A stretch of DNA of 16,515 bases from JASHVB01 sp049522565 (lineage in GTDB: Bacteria > Pseudomonadota > Alphaproteobacteria > Acetobacterales > Acetobacteraceae). The stretch is taken from assembly GCA_049522565.1 (NCBI GenBank), contig JBEKNT010000124.1, positions 1-16,515 on the forward strand, given 5' to 3'. A model generated the notes under the pieces. It saw only the letters and a program-made list of their open reading frames with translations, was not told where the DNA came from and made no database searches. Both the position numbers and the translations under genes were made by a program. Positions 7,391 to 13,776 of this stretch are shown here, one piece after another. Position 1 is the first letter of the stretch; every line of letters starts with the position of its first letter.

Positions 7391-9364
7391 CTACAGCCGC
7401 AGCCGCACCCCCGCCAGGAAGGTCGGGCCGGGAATCTGATACCCATTCACCGGCTCGAACTTCGAATCGAAGATGTTTGTCCCGTTGGCGTATAGTTGTA
7501 CGTGCGGTGAAACGTCGTAGGTCACCGTTATATTGGCAATCAGCCCGTGCGGCGAGCTGACGATATCGGCGGTGCTGTAGCCGTTGTCATCCACCAGGTA
7601 GTCCTGGAACGCGCCGGTGAACAGCAGCTCCGGCGCAATCGTCAGGCCCGGAATCGGCGTGATCGTCGCGTTCAGTGACGCGCTATGCCGCGGCCGGCGC
7701 AACAGGGCCGAACCGGTGTCGGCGTCCTCTGCATCGGTGTAGGTCCACGCGGCCTGCACCGCGAGCCAGTGCGCGGGATGCAGTGTCAGCTCGGTCTCCA
7801 CGCCCTGGATATGCGCCGAGCCGATATTCTCTGCCGTATCCACCGTCGCCGTGTCCACCGCGACGATCAAATTGTTGACTTGCTCGTTGAAGTAGGTCGC
7901 GCCAAAAGTGACGAAGTCAGGCCGATGCCACACCGGCACCGAGGTCGTGAACCCGGCCTCCCACCCCTGCGCGCTTTCGGCCTTCAGGTTCGGATTGCCC
8001 ACATAGCCGAACGAGTCCACCCCGTAGCGATCGAACAGCGATGGCGCACGGAACGCCGTGCCGTACGCCGCCTTGAAATGCGTGTCGATCTCCGAAGCAT
8101 CGAACACTGCACCGATCCGCCACGTGGTCGGCGTATTCGGCGCCTCCCAATCCTGCCGGACCTGCCCGGTCACTGTCAGCCGATGCCACCATGTGCTTTG
8201 CAGGCCGAGATAGACCGCGTCATCGGCCATCGATGCATTGGCGCTCTCGGCAAACGGATAGCCGTCGTAGTTGTCGTTGGTCCGCACGCGCGCGGTGTCG
8301 GCGGTGTGCTCATAGCCGAACGTCAGATCCGTGGCCGATAGCATGCGAGAAGTGAAGAAGTCGTTGAGGTGCACCGTGTTGTTCCATTGCAGGTCGGTGC
8401 GGTAGCTGTGGTAGCGGTCATCGACCGTTGTCAGGTTGGGATCTGCAAGGTTCAGCGGCTCGTAATAGCGCCGGTCGTCCTGCTCTCGCCCCAGGAACAG
8501 GCTGGTCTGGTAAGTTCCGTCGAACAGTGCCGAGGTGACGCCGATCCGTCCGAGCAACGAGGCATCGGTGCCGGTAGCGTTGGCGTCGTCGAAGGTGGGG
8601 TCGCCCAGCTCGTTGAACCCGAAGATCGAATCGCGCGCGCGCAGCAACAGCGACAGTCGCGTGCCGGGGATCACGGTGTAGCCCAGATTCAGCGTGGCAG
8701 TGCGGTCACGGAAACCCTGCGGGACGCCCGTATAGACCGATTCGCGTTGCGGAGTCGTGTCGTAGCCACGCTGCGACTGCGACTCGAAGGTCAGCGCGTA
8801 ATCGACCGGCCCGTCCACACCCGACGCGACGACGCTGCCACGGATTTGCGCGGGGTAGCCTCCGGACAGATCGCCCTGCCAGTGCACGCCCGGCTCAGTG
8901 CCGCGACGGGAGATCAGGTTGATCACGCCGCCGATCGCACCCGAGCCGTACACGGCCGCCATCGGACCGCGGATGATCTCGATGCGCTCGACATCGGCCA
9001 GCGTATCCACCCCGAAGTTGAAAGCGCCCGACGAATCCGCGGCGTCGTTGATCGGCATGCCGTCGCGCAGCACCAGCACGTGGTCGGAATTGGTGCCGCG
9101 GATGAACACGCTGGCGCTGCCGCCGGGGCCGCCGGACGGGCTGACTCGCAGGCCGGGAATCGCTTCCAGCGCATCGACCAGCGTGTTGTAGTCGCGCGTC
9201 TCGATGGTCTGCCGGTCGATCACGGTGACACCGGCCGGGATGTCGGTGTCCGGCGTCGGCACGCGGGTTGCGGTCACCACGACCTGCGGCAGCGACTGGT
9301 CGGGTTCGTCCGCCAGGGCGGGAGTGCAGAATCCTACTGCCAGCAGCGCGAGAATTGGGCGCAT
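7391..9364 (-). CDS. btuB: TonB-dependent outer-membrane receptor for cobalamin (BtuB type)
   Basis: A 657-residue TonB-dependent receptor. Residues 1-18 form a signal peptide ending ALA before DEPDQ. Soon after comes a TonB-box-like VVVTATR (29-35), then the plug domain with ALEAIPGLRV, SVFIRGTNSDHVLVLRDGMP and the highly conserved IEIIRGPMAAVYGSGAIGG. The rest is a predicted 22-strand beta-barrel ending in GVRLRL; a terminal Leu replaces the usual Phe, which is tolerable. The vitamin B12 assignment rests on the cobalamin riboswitch directly upstream together with BtuB-like plug features. It would pull cobalamin or a related corrinoid across the outer membrane using TonB-ExbBD energy. The ATG at 9362-9364 has GGAGG (9371-9375) six bases upstream. 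No btuF, btuC or btuD gene is visible, so the inner-membrane transporter is encoded elsewhere. It is slightly longer than E. coli BtuB. Confidence 0.93.
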   Translation of the reverse strand: MRPILALLAVGFCTPALADEPDQSLPQVVVTATRVPTPDTDIPAGVTVIDRQTIETRDYNTLVDALEAIPGLRVSPSGGPGGSASVFIRGTNSDHVLVLRDGMPINDAADSSGAFNFGVDTLADVERIEIIRGPMAAVYGSGAIGGVINLISRRGTEPGVHWQGDLSGGYPAQIRGSVVASGVDGPVDYALTFESQSQRGYDTTPQRESVYTGVPQGFRDRTATLNLGYTVIPGTRLSLLLRARDSIFGFNELGDPTFDDANATGTDASLLGRIGVTSALFDGTYQTSLFLGREQDDRRYYEPLNLADPNLTTVDDRYHSYRTDLQWNNTVHLNDFFTSRMLSATDLTFGYEHTADTARVRTNDNYDGYPFAESANASMADDAVYLGLQSTWWHRLTVTGQVRQDWEAPNTPTTWRIGAVFDASEIDTHFKAAYGTAFRAPSLFDRYGVDSFGYVGNPNLKAESAQGWEAGFTTSVPVWHRPDFVTFGATYFNEQVNNLIVAVDTATVDTAENIGSAHIQGVETELTLHPAHWLAVQAAWTYTDAEDADTGSALLRRPRHSASLNATITPIPGLTIAPELLFTGAFQDYLVDDNGYSTADIVSSPHGLIANITVTYDVSPHVQLYANGTNIFDSKFEPVNGYQIPGPTFLAGVRLRL

Positions 9365-9458
9365 GCGGAGCCTCCATCAATCCAAGGATCGACGGCTCGC
9401 CTGCGGGTTTCTCCCCGCTGCACCGGTACCTCCCGCCCGGGTGCGCGCGCGCAGTCTC
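9365..9458 (-). promoter_or_regulatory. Expression platform of the btuB riboswitch
   Basis: Between the aptamer and the btuB ATG there is GCGGG-GAGAAA-CCCGC (9403-9418). Closer to the start, a GCGAGCC segment can pair imperfectly with GGCTCCGC, which overlaps the ribosome site GGAGG and runs up to the ATG. There is no T-tract terminator. This suggests control of translation initiation by hiding the ribosome site, which is an inference from base pairing seen by eye. Confidence 0.45.
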
Positions 9459-9635
9459 GACACCGGCCGGTCTCCTGGCTCGCGGGTCGTTGCCGGGCCC
9501 CGCCTTCTCGCCTTGCGGCAATGGCATCGTGGGGCGCTGGCTCGCCGCGCACAGTTGCGGGGGCAGCAGCCTTGCCCTCGGGCTTGACCCGAGGGTCTGA
9601 CTTTCCCGTTTCAGCCCTTGCGGGCCACCGGCGTC
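9459..9635 (-). ncRNA. Cobalamin (adenosylcobalamin) riboswitch
   Basis: The minus strand contains the canonical cobalamin aptamer landmarks in order: a 5' arm with GGTGGCC, GAAACGGGAA, a GC-rich hairpin (CCCTCGGG...CCCGAGGG), the conserved core GCTGCCCCCGCAACTG, a variable arm, and the B12 box AGCCAGGAGACCGGCC (9465-9480). The closing helix P1 can be drawn between GACGCCGG (9628-9635) and CCGGTGTC (9459-9466), 8 bp with one G-U pair, which sets the ends. It lies about 95 bases upstream of btuB, the standard position for repressing corrinoid uptake when cobalamin is plentiful. Confidence 0.96.
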
Positions 9636-9642
9636 TGGCGGA

Positions 9643-9670
9643 AGAGTAGCGCGTTCAAGAGAGAGCGCAA
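9643..9670 (-). promoter_or_regulatory. Possible btuB promoter overlapping the CoA-transferase start
   Basis: TTGCGC (9665-9670) and TACTCT (9643-9648) with a 16-base spacer would start transcription near 9636, matching the 5' end of the riboswitch. The match to consensus is weak. If it is real, the -35 element touches the ATG of the divergent CoA-transferase at 9670. Confidence 0.3.
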
Positions 9671-10890
9671 TGCTGCAACGTATCGAATTCGCCCCCGACG
9701 CTCCGGTGCCGCTGTCCGGCATCCGCGTGGTGGACCTGTCGCGCCTGGTCGCCGGCAACATGGTCAGCCTGCAACTCGCCGACCAGGGTGCCGAGGTCAT
9801 CAAGATCGAGGACCCGAAGGTCGGCGACCCGCTGCGCGCCTGGCGGTGGAAGGGGCAGAGCCTCTATTGGAAGGTGTATGCGCGGAACAAGAAGAGCCTC
9901 GCGCTGAACCTGCGGCCGCAGGCCGGGCGCGACGTGTTGCTGGATCTGCTGGCGACGGCGCAGGTGCTGATCGAGAACTACCGCCCGGGCACGCTGGAGC
10001 AGATGGGGCTGGGGCCAGGCGTGCTGTGGGCGCGCAACCCGAAACTGATCGTCGTGCGCATCACCGGCTTCGGGCAGGACGGCCCGTATCGCGACCGTCC
10101 GGGCTTCGGAACGCTGGTCGAAGCGATGTCCGGCTTCGCCGCGAAGAACGGTTTCGCCGATCGTCCGCCGGTGCTGCCGCCGCTGGCGATGGCCGACATG
10201 GTGTCCGGTCTGTATGGCGCCTACGCCGTGATGGTGGCGCTGCGTGTCGTCGAACACGGCGGACGGGGGCAAATCATCGATCTTCCATTGCTCGAGCCGG
10301 TGGTATCGGTGCTGGGCCCGGACGCCGCGATCTACCGGACGACGGGGGAGAAGCCGCAGCGCACCGGCAGCCGCTCGCTGACCACGTCGCCGCGTAACGT
10401 CTATCGCACCGCCGACGGCCGCTTCATCGCCATCTCGGCGTCGATGCAGGTGATGGCGGAGCGGGTGTTCCGCGCCATCGGCAAGCCCGAGATGATCGAC
10501 GATCCGCGCTTCCGCACCAACACCGACCGCGTGCGCAACATCGACGCATGCGATGGCGCGGTGGCGGACTTCATCGCCGCGCGGTCGCTCGCCGACAACA
10601 TGGCGATCTTCGAAGCCGCCGAGGTGACCGCCAACCCGGTCTACGAGATCGACCAGTTGCTGGACGATCCGCATGTGCAGGAGCGTGGCGTGATCGTCGA
10701 AGCGCCGGACGAGGAAGCCGGCTCGGTGCTGATGCACAATATCATTCCTCGCTTGTCGGAAACCCCCGGGCGGCTGCGGTTTGCGGCGCCGTCGCTCGGG
10801 CAGCACACGCACGAAATCCTGACGGAGATCGGCTGCGATGCGGACCGGCTCGCCGCGCTCGCGGCCGAGGGGGTTATCAAGGAAGGCTGA
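9670..10890 (+). CDS. Family III CoA-transferase (CaiB/BaiF)
   Basis: A 406-residue class III CoA-transferase, the formyl-CoA transferase/CaiB fold that exchanges CoA between carboxylic acids through an aspartyl-CoA anhydride. It starts with PLSGIRVVDLSRLVAGNMVS (the fold's hallmark, with N replacing the usual P after AG), then GAEVIKIEDPKVGDPLR, YWKVYARNKKSLALNL, LIENYRPGTLEQMGLG, ITGFGQDGPYRDRPGFGTLVEAMSG and LAMADMVSG, where Asp176 is the likely nucleophile. The C-terminal part has NPVYEIDQLLDDPHVQERG, also typical. The length is normal. The ATG at 9670 has a purine-rich AAGAGAGAG upstream. It is divergent from btuB. A CoA-ester lyase follows after 172 bp on the same strand, which suggests acid activation followed by carbon-carbon cleavage. 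The specific acid is unknown. Confidence 0.94.
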   Translation: MLQRIEFAPDAPVPLSGIRVVDLSRLVAGNMVSLQLADQGAEVIKIEDPKVGDPLRAWRWKGQSLYWKVYARNKKSLALNLRPQAGRDVLLDLLATAQVLIENYRPGTLEQMGLGPGVLWARNPKLIVVRITGFGQDGPYRDRPGFGTLVEAMSGFAAKNGFADRPPVLPPLAMADMVSGLYGAYAVMVALRVVEHGGRGQIIDLPLLEPVVSVLGPDAAIYRTTGEKPQRTGSRSLTTSPRNVYRTADGRFIAISASMQVMAERVFRAIGKPEMIDDPRFRTNTDRVRNIDACDGAVADFIAARSLADNMAIFEAAEVTANPVYEIDQLLDDPHVQERGVIVEAPDEEAGSVLMHNIIPRLSETPGRLRFAAPSLGQHTHEILTEIGCDADRLAALAAEGVIKEG

Positions 10891-10902
10891 CTGCCGGCCC
10901 CC

Positions 10903-11008
10903 CTGTCATTGCGAGGCGCGCAGCGCCGAAGCAATCTCCCGCCTGACGAGCGGCCCTCGGCTTATCAGGCGGGGGATTGCTTCGGCGCTGTGCGCCTCGC
11001 GATGACAG
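10903..11008. repeat. Palindromic intergenic repeat with 44-bp arms
   Basis: The left arm 10903-10946 (starting CTGTCATTGCGAGGCGCGC) and right arm 10965-11008 are inverted copies with three differences in 44 bases, around an 18-base spacer. The core GTCATTGCGAGG...GAAGCAATC resembles a class of interspersed palindromes often seen between genes in alphaproteobacteria. It sits between the CoA-transferase and the lyase and would form a long hairpin in any shared transcript. Confidence 0.92.
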
Positions 11009-11062
11009 CGAACCGGCAGCACCGTATAGTTCAACAAGCCGATAGCCCAAGGAAATACCTCC

Positions 11063-11950
11063 ATGCGCGACGATCTTCCGGTTTGGCGTTCGCTGCTGTT
11101 CGTGCCGGTGACGGCGGAAAAATTCGTGCGCACCGGCGCCGACCGCGGCGCCGACGGCATCATCCTCGACCTGGAGGACGCGGTCGCACCGTCGCAGAAG
11201 GCGCATGCGCGCACGCTGATCGCCGACGCCATTCCGCACGTGGCGCGCAACGGGGGGGATGTGTTGGTGCGTGTCAACCGCCCGTGGCGGCTGCTGGTGC
11301 GCGACCTGGAAGCCGCGGTGATCCCCGGCGTCATGGCGCTGATGCTGACCAAGGTGGACAGCCCGGAACACGTCTGGGCCTGTGCCGAGATCGTCGCCGA
11401 GCTTGAAGCCGAGCGCGACCTGCCGGCGGGGGGAATAAAGTTTGTCGTACTGGTGGAAACGGCGGTGGGCTTCTTCCGCATCGAGGCGATCGCCAAGTCG
11501 CACCCGCGCGTGGTGGCGATCAGCCTGGGAACCGAGGATTTCACCGCCGATGTCGGCATGCTGCCGGACCCGGAGGCGCTGTTCTATCCCAAGCAGCACA
11601 CCCTGTTCGCGGCGCGGGCGGCGGGAATCCTGCCGATGGGCTTCGTCGGCTCGATCGCCGATTTCCGCGACCAGGAGGCGTTCCGCGCCATCGTCCGCCG
11701 CTCCAAGCGGCTGGGCTTCATGGGCGCCAGCGCGATCCATCCCTTGCAGGTGCCGGTGCTGAACGACGAGTTCGGCGTCACGCCGGCCGAGGTGGAGCGC
11801 GCCGAACGCATGGTCGCCGCCTACGATGCGGCCTTCGCACAGGGGCTTGGCGCGGTGCAGTTCGAGGGCGCGATGATCGACGTGCCGGTGGTGCAGCGGG
11901 CGCACAACGTGCTGGCGCGCGCGGCGGCGATCAAGCGGCGGATGGGGTGA
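11063..11950 (+). CDS. CoA-ester lyase, CitE/HpcH-HpaI aldolase family
   Basis: A 295-residue TIM-barrel lyase related to citrate lyase beta subunit, malyl-CoA lyase and citramalyl-CoA lyase. It carries RSLLFVPVTAEKF (9-21), IILDLEDAVAPSQK (33-46), VRVN (69-72, with a substrate-binding Arg), VLVETAVGF with a metal-binding Glu (132), SLGTEDFTADVG with the second acidic ligand (154-165), and GASAIHPLQVPVLNDEF (221-237). These enzymes reversibly split a 3-hydroxyacyl-CoA into acetyl- or propionyl-CoA and glyoxylate or pyruvate. A malyl- or citramalyl-CoA-type lyase fits better than the citrate lyase complex, because no CitF, CitD or CitC is present. The ATG at 11063 has AAGGAA (11049-11054) at good spacing. 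The upstream CoA-transferase could supply its CoA ester. Confidence 0.92.
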   Translation: MRDDLPVWRSLLFVPVTAEKFVRTGADRGADGIILDLEDAVAPSQKAHARTLIADAIPHVARNGGDVLVRVNRPWRLLVRDLEAAVIPGVMALMLTKVDSPEHVWACAEIVAELEAERDLPAGGIKFVVLVETAVGFFRIEAIAKSHPRVVAISLGTEDFTADVGMLPDPEALFYPKQHTLFAARAAGILPMGFVGSIADFRDQEAFRAIVRRSKRLGFMGASAIHPLQVPVLNDEFGVTPAEVERAERMVAAYDAAFAQGLGAVQFEGAMIDVPVVQRAHNVLARAAAIKRRMG

Positions 11951-12064
11951 CGCGTTTCTCGGCCTGTGCGGCGTCGGGCTGGGTCGCCCGCAGGGCAATC
12001 GCACCTGGCGGGTGCTTGGTCTCGGTTGCCGCTGCCCGGATCATTCGGGGGCTTGTAGAAAGAA

Positions 12065-12229
12065 AAGAAAGCAAGGTTTTGACACAGATTTCACGGATTA
12101 AGTCACAGATTAAGTCACAGATAAGATATGAACATCGACTCCGGCAGATAATGTCATATTATTCCTTTCTGTTCTGTCACTTAATCTGTGACTTAATCCG
12201 TGCAATCTGTGCTAAATGCTTGCTTTCTT
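12065..12229. repeat. AT-rich inverted repeat with 57-bp arms and internal 12-bp tandem units
   Basis: Arms 12065-12121 and 12173-12229 are inverted copies with six mismatches in 57 bases, around a 51-base spacer. Within the left arm GATTAAGTCACA is repeated in tandem (12096-12107, 12108-12119), preceded by the related CACAGATTTCACG. By direct count G+C over 12061-12240 is 68 of 180 bases (38%), against a clearly GC-rich background. The CACAGATT/CACGGATTAAG wording resembles dispersed repeats reported in unrelated bacteria. Confidence 0.92.
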
Positions 12230-12408
12230 GTCTGCTTTGCTGCGCTACCCTGCCGGAGATCGACAGTTGATGCCTCTCGGACCGCTGGCAGCCCAAATGC
12301 GATCACCCTGGGGTCGCCCGATCTTCGGCTTGCGCGGCATCGGACCACAGGGCAGCCTCCACGGCTTCGGGATTGACGCGGATCGCCCGCAGGTCGCTCT
12401 GCGCCGCG

Positions 12409-12501
12409 GTGTCAGGATGCGGCAAGCAACGCCTGGTGCTGGCGCCGATCGCCACTGACGCGAAGTCCAACGAGATCGCCGCGATGCCGAAGCTGCTGGC
12501 G
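12409..12501 (+). pseudogene. ISAs1-family transposase fragment
   Basis: The plus frame reads QRLVLAPIATDAKSNEIAAM followed by PKLLA. This matches the conserved block of ISAs1-type (H-repeat) DDE transposases, known in E. coli YhhI as [23 protein letters not shown]. The catalytic DAMG block that should follow is missing: the frame changes to unrelated sequence after PKLLA. About 30 codons survive, with no terminal inverted repeats or target duplication recognised, so this is a relic and not a mobile element. Confidence 0.7.
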
Positions 12502-12619
12502 CGGCAAGTTCGAGCCGGCCGGCTGGGAATGAAACCGATCTGGCGCGCCTGCTGGCCCTGTTCCGAGATGCGATTGCCCTGGGCCCGCGCGTGGCGCCGT
12601 GCCGTGTTGTCCAGGTCGT

Positions 12620-12692
12620 CATATAGGTAAATATACCTGAAAACAGGAAAAATAGCTTGACATTCTCGCCCGGCCGTGGTCTACATCCGGCC
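12620..12692 (+). promoter_or_regulatory. Promoter-like region upstream of the unknown protein
   Basis: An AT-rich run (12620-12656) contains the dyad AGGTA-AATA-TACCT (12625-12638). It is followed by TTGACA (12657-12662), a 17-base spacer and TCTACA (12680-12685), seven bases before GTG 12693. This is a consensus -35 with a weak -10 and would give a nearly leaderless transcript. Alternatively AGGA at 12645-12648 is a ribosome site for a TTG start at 12657, which would make the TTGACA match accidental. Confidence 0.4.
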
Positions 12693-13445
12693 GTGTCCGC
12701 CGCGACCTCCCTGCCCCTGAGCTATCGGCCCCACCCCTTCCTCGCCGTCCTCGGCGATATCGACGTCGCCCCCACCATCCGCCTCATCTACGTCATCCGC
12801 AGCCTGATCGATTACGGCCGGGCACTCCGCGCCACGCTGAGCGAGCGCGCCAGCAGCCCCGACTTCGCCAGCTTCGTCCGGCCGCTCGGCTCTGCCGACC
12901 TTCGCACACTGTTCTCGCGCATCGCCGCCGCCCTGCACCGCGCCATCCTGCTGTGCCACGGACTGGAGGACCAGCACCGGGGCAGAAACCAGGCGGAGCG
13001 CCACCCGCCCTCGCCGTCCCCGCGCAGTCCCCGCACCGGCGGCCCGTCCGACCCGGCCACCACGCGCCCCGCCCGGCCTGTCGCAGACGCGCGCCCGCAG
13101 GACCGGCAGTCCGCCCCCCTGCCCAGCACGGCCGATCTCGCCGACGAACTCCGCCGCCGCCCGATCGCCGAGGTGATCGCCGGCATCTGCCGCGATTTCG
13201 GCATTCCGCCCAACCATCCGCTCTGGCGTGACCTGTACCGCGCCATCGTCGCGTGCGGCAACAACCCCGAGGCAATGGACCGGCAGGCGCAGGAGCCATC
13301 GCTGCTCGCGCCACCGCCCGGCGCGCCCGCCGCCGATCCGCCCGGCATCGCATCGGGCATGGCGCCGGCGCCGGGTCTGCAACCCACGGCGATTGCCGCC
13401 ACCGGGCCGCCACGGCCTCCCGACGATCGATCCGTCGCAGCGTGA
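12693..13445 (+). CDS. Unrecognised protein with proline-rich linker
   Basis: I do not recognise this family. From GTG 12693 it is about 250 residues: an N-terminal alpha-helical segment of about 100 residues (SYRPHPFLAVLGDID, TIRLIYVIRSLIDYGRALR, DLRTLFSRIAAALHRAIL), a Pro/Arg/Ser-rich linker of about 50 residues, a second compact region with DELRRRPIAEVIAGICRDFG and NHPLWRDLYRAIVACGNNPE, and a Pro/Ala-rich tail. There is no signal peptide or clear membrane span. Plus-strand coding is favoured because these two regions have ordinary amino-acid composition, while the overlapping minus frames are Arg/Gly/Ala-rich throughout. A TTG start at 12657 with AGGA eight bases upstream is an alternative that adds 12 residues. 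It is very GC-rich and flanked by an IS relic and palindromes, so it looks like accessory DNA. Confidence 0.6.
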   Translation: MSAATSLPLSYRPHPFLAVLGDIDVAPTIRLIYVIRSLIDYGRALRATLSERASSPDFASFVRPLGSADLRTLFSRIAAALHRAILLCHGLEDQHRGRNQAERHPPSPSPRSPRTGGPSDPATTRPARPVADARPQDRQSAPLPSTADLADELRRRPIAEVIAGICRDFGIPPNHPLWRDLYRAIVACGNNPEAMDRQAQEPSLLAPPPGAPAADPPGIASGMAPAPGLQPTAIAATGPPRPPDDRSVAA

Positions 13446-13535
13446 CGCACGGGGCCGGAGCACGGCCGGCCCCGCCGTCCTGATTCGTGCCGCATCGGCG
13501 CAGAGCCTCGGGACCGCCAGGCACCCTCCGCCGGC

Positions 13536-13626
13536 GGCGCCGCACCATGGGTGTCAGGATAAGCGGGACGTCGAGAAGAATACTTCTTGCTCCGGCCGGC
13601 GCTTATCCTGACGCCCATGCGGCGCC
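13536..13626. repeat. 91-bp imperfect palindrome
   Basis: The left arm 13536-13565 and right arm 13600-13626 match inverted at 26 of 27 positions apart from a three-base insertion (CCA) in the left arm; the shared core is GTCAGGATAAGCG. The 34-base centre has its own small dyad AAGAA-TAC-TTCTT. Both strands read ATGGG(T/C)GTCAGGATAAGCG outward to inward. It could be a stem-loop repeat, a miniature element or joined inverted IS ends. Confidence 0.9.
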
Positions 13627-13659
13627 GATCCCGGGTGGGGCGCCGCCGGGCGCAGGCAA

Positions 13660-13689
13660 GGTGCGGGGCGGCTGTTTCTGCCCCGCACC
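13660..13689 (+). terminator. Strong GC hairpin between convergent genes
   Basis: GGTGCGGGGC (13660-13669) pairs perfectly with GCCCCGCACC (13680-13689) around a ten-base loop that includes TGTTT. It lies between convergent genes and could stop transcription from either side. No T-run follows, so intrinsic termination is not certain. Confidence 0.5.
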
Positions 13690-13736
13690 CTCCATTGACC
13701 AGACGGTTCAGCCTGTCCCGGCCGGTATACGCTCCA

Positions 13737-13759
13737 GGCGCCGGACATGGCCCGGCGCC
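13737..13759 (-). terminator. Hairpin downstream of the MFS gene
   Basis: GGCGCCGG-ACATGGC-CCGGCGCC is a perfect 8-bp stem starting 17 bases past the MFS stop in its direction of transcription. It has no T-tract. It is a plausible transcript end or 3'-stabilising stem. Confidence 0.45.
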
Positions 13760-13776
13760 GGGAGTGCCATCACGGC

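Larger units (their letters stand above)
11951..12656. other. 706-bp accessory intergenic region
   Basis: No intact gene was accepted here. It holds weak stems just after the lyase (for example GCACC-TGGCG-GGTGC at 12001-12015), the AT-rich inverted repeat at 12065-12229, a decayed transposase fragment at 12409-12501 and the promoter-like region of the next gene. On the minus strand, about 12315-12420 reads a plausible protein tail containing SDLRAIRVNPEAVEAALWSD before a TGA. It may be the relic end of an unidentified gene. Confidence 0.6.
13446..13776. other. 331-bp convergent intergenic region with hairpins
   Basis: This lies between the unknown plus-strand gene and the minus-strand MFS gene. 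It holds the imperfect palindrome 13536-13626 and the two terminator-like hairpins 13660-13689 and 13737-13759. I accept no gene in it. Confidence 0.6.

Noticed and set aside
8369..9649. 426-codon plus-strand frame opposite btuB and the riboswitch
   Set aside because: btuB has a signal peptide, plug and ribosome site, and the riboswitch is certain; this frame is a shadow.
9655..10812. 385-codon minus-strand frame opposite the CoA-transferase
   Set aside because: Antisense to a clear class III CoA-transferase and compositionally biased.
10877..12004. 375-codon minus-strand frame opposite the CoA-ester lyase
   Set aside because: His/Arg-rich composition without motifs, antisense to a recognisable lyase and running through the palindromic repeat.
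12096..12119. Tandem GATTAAGTCACA units as a CRISPR or direct-repeat array
   Set aside because: Only two adjacent units without spacers, inside a larger inverted repeat; not a CRISPR.
12245..12622. 125-codon minus-strand frame as a gene
   Set aside because: It is Arg/Ser-rich, has no motif and overlaps the transposase relic; only a short tail in a different frame looks protein-like.
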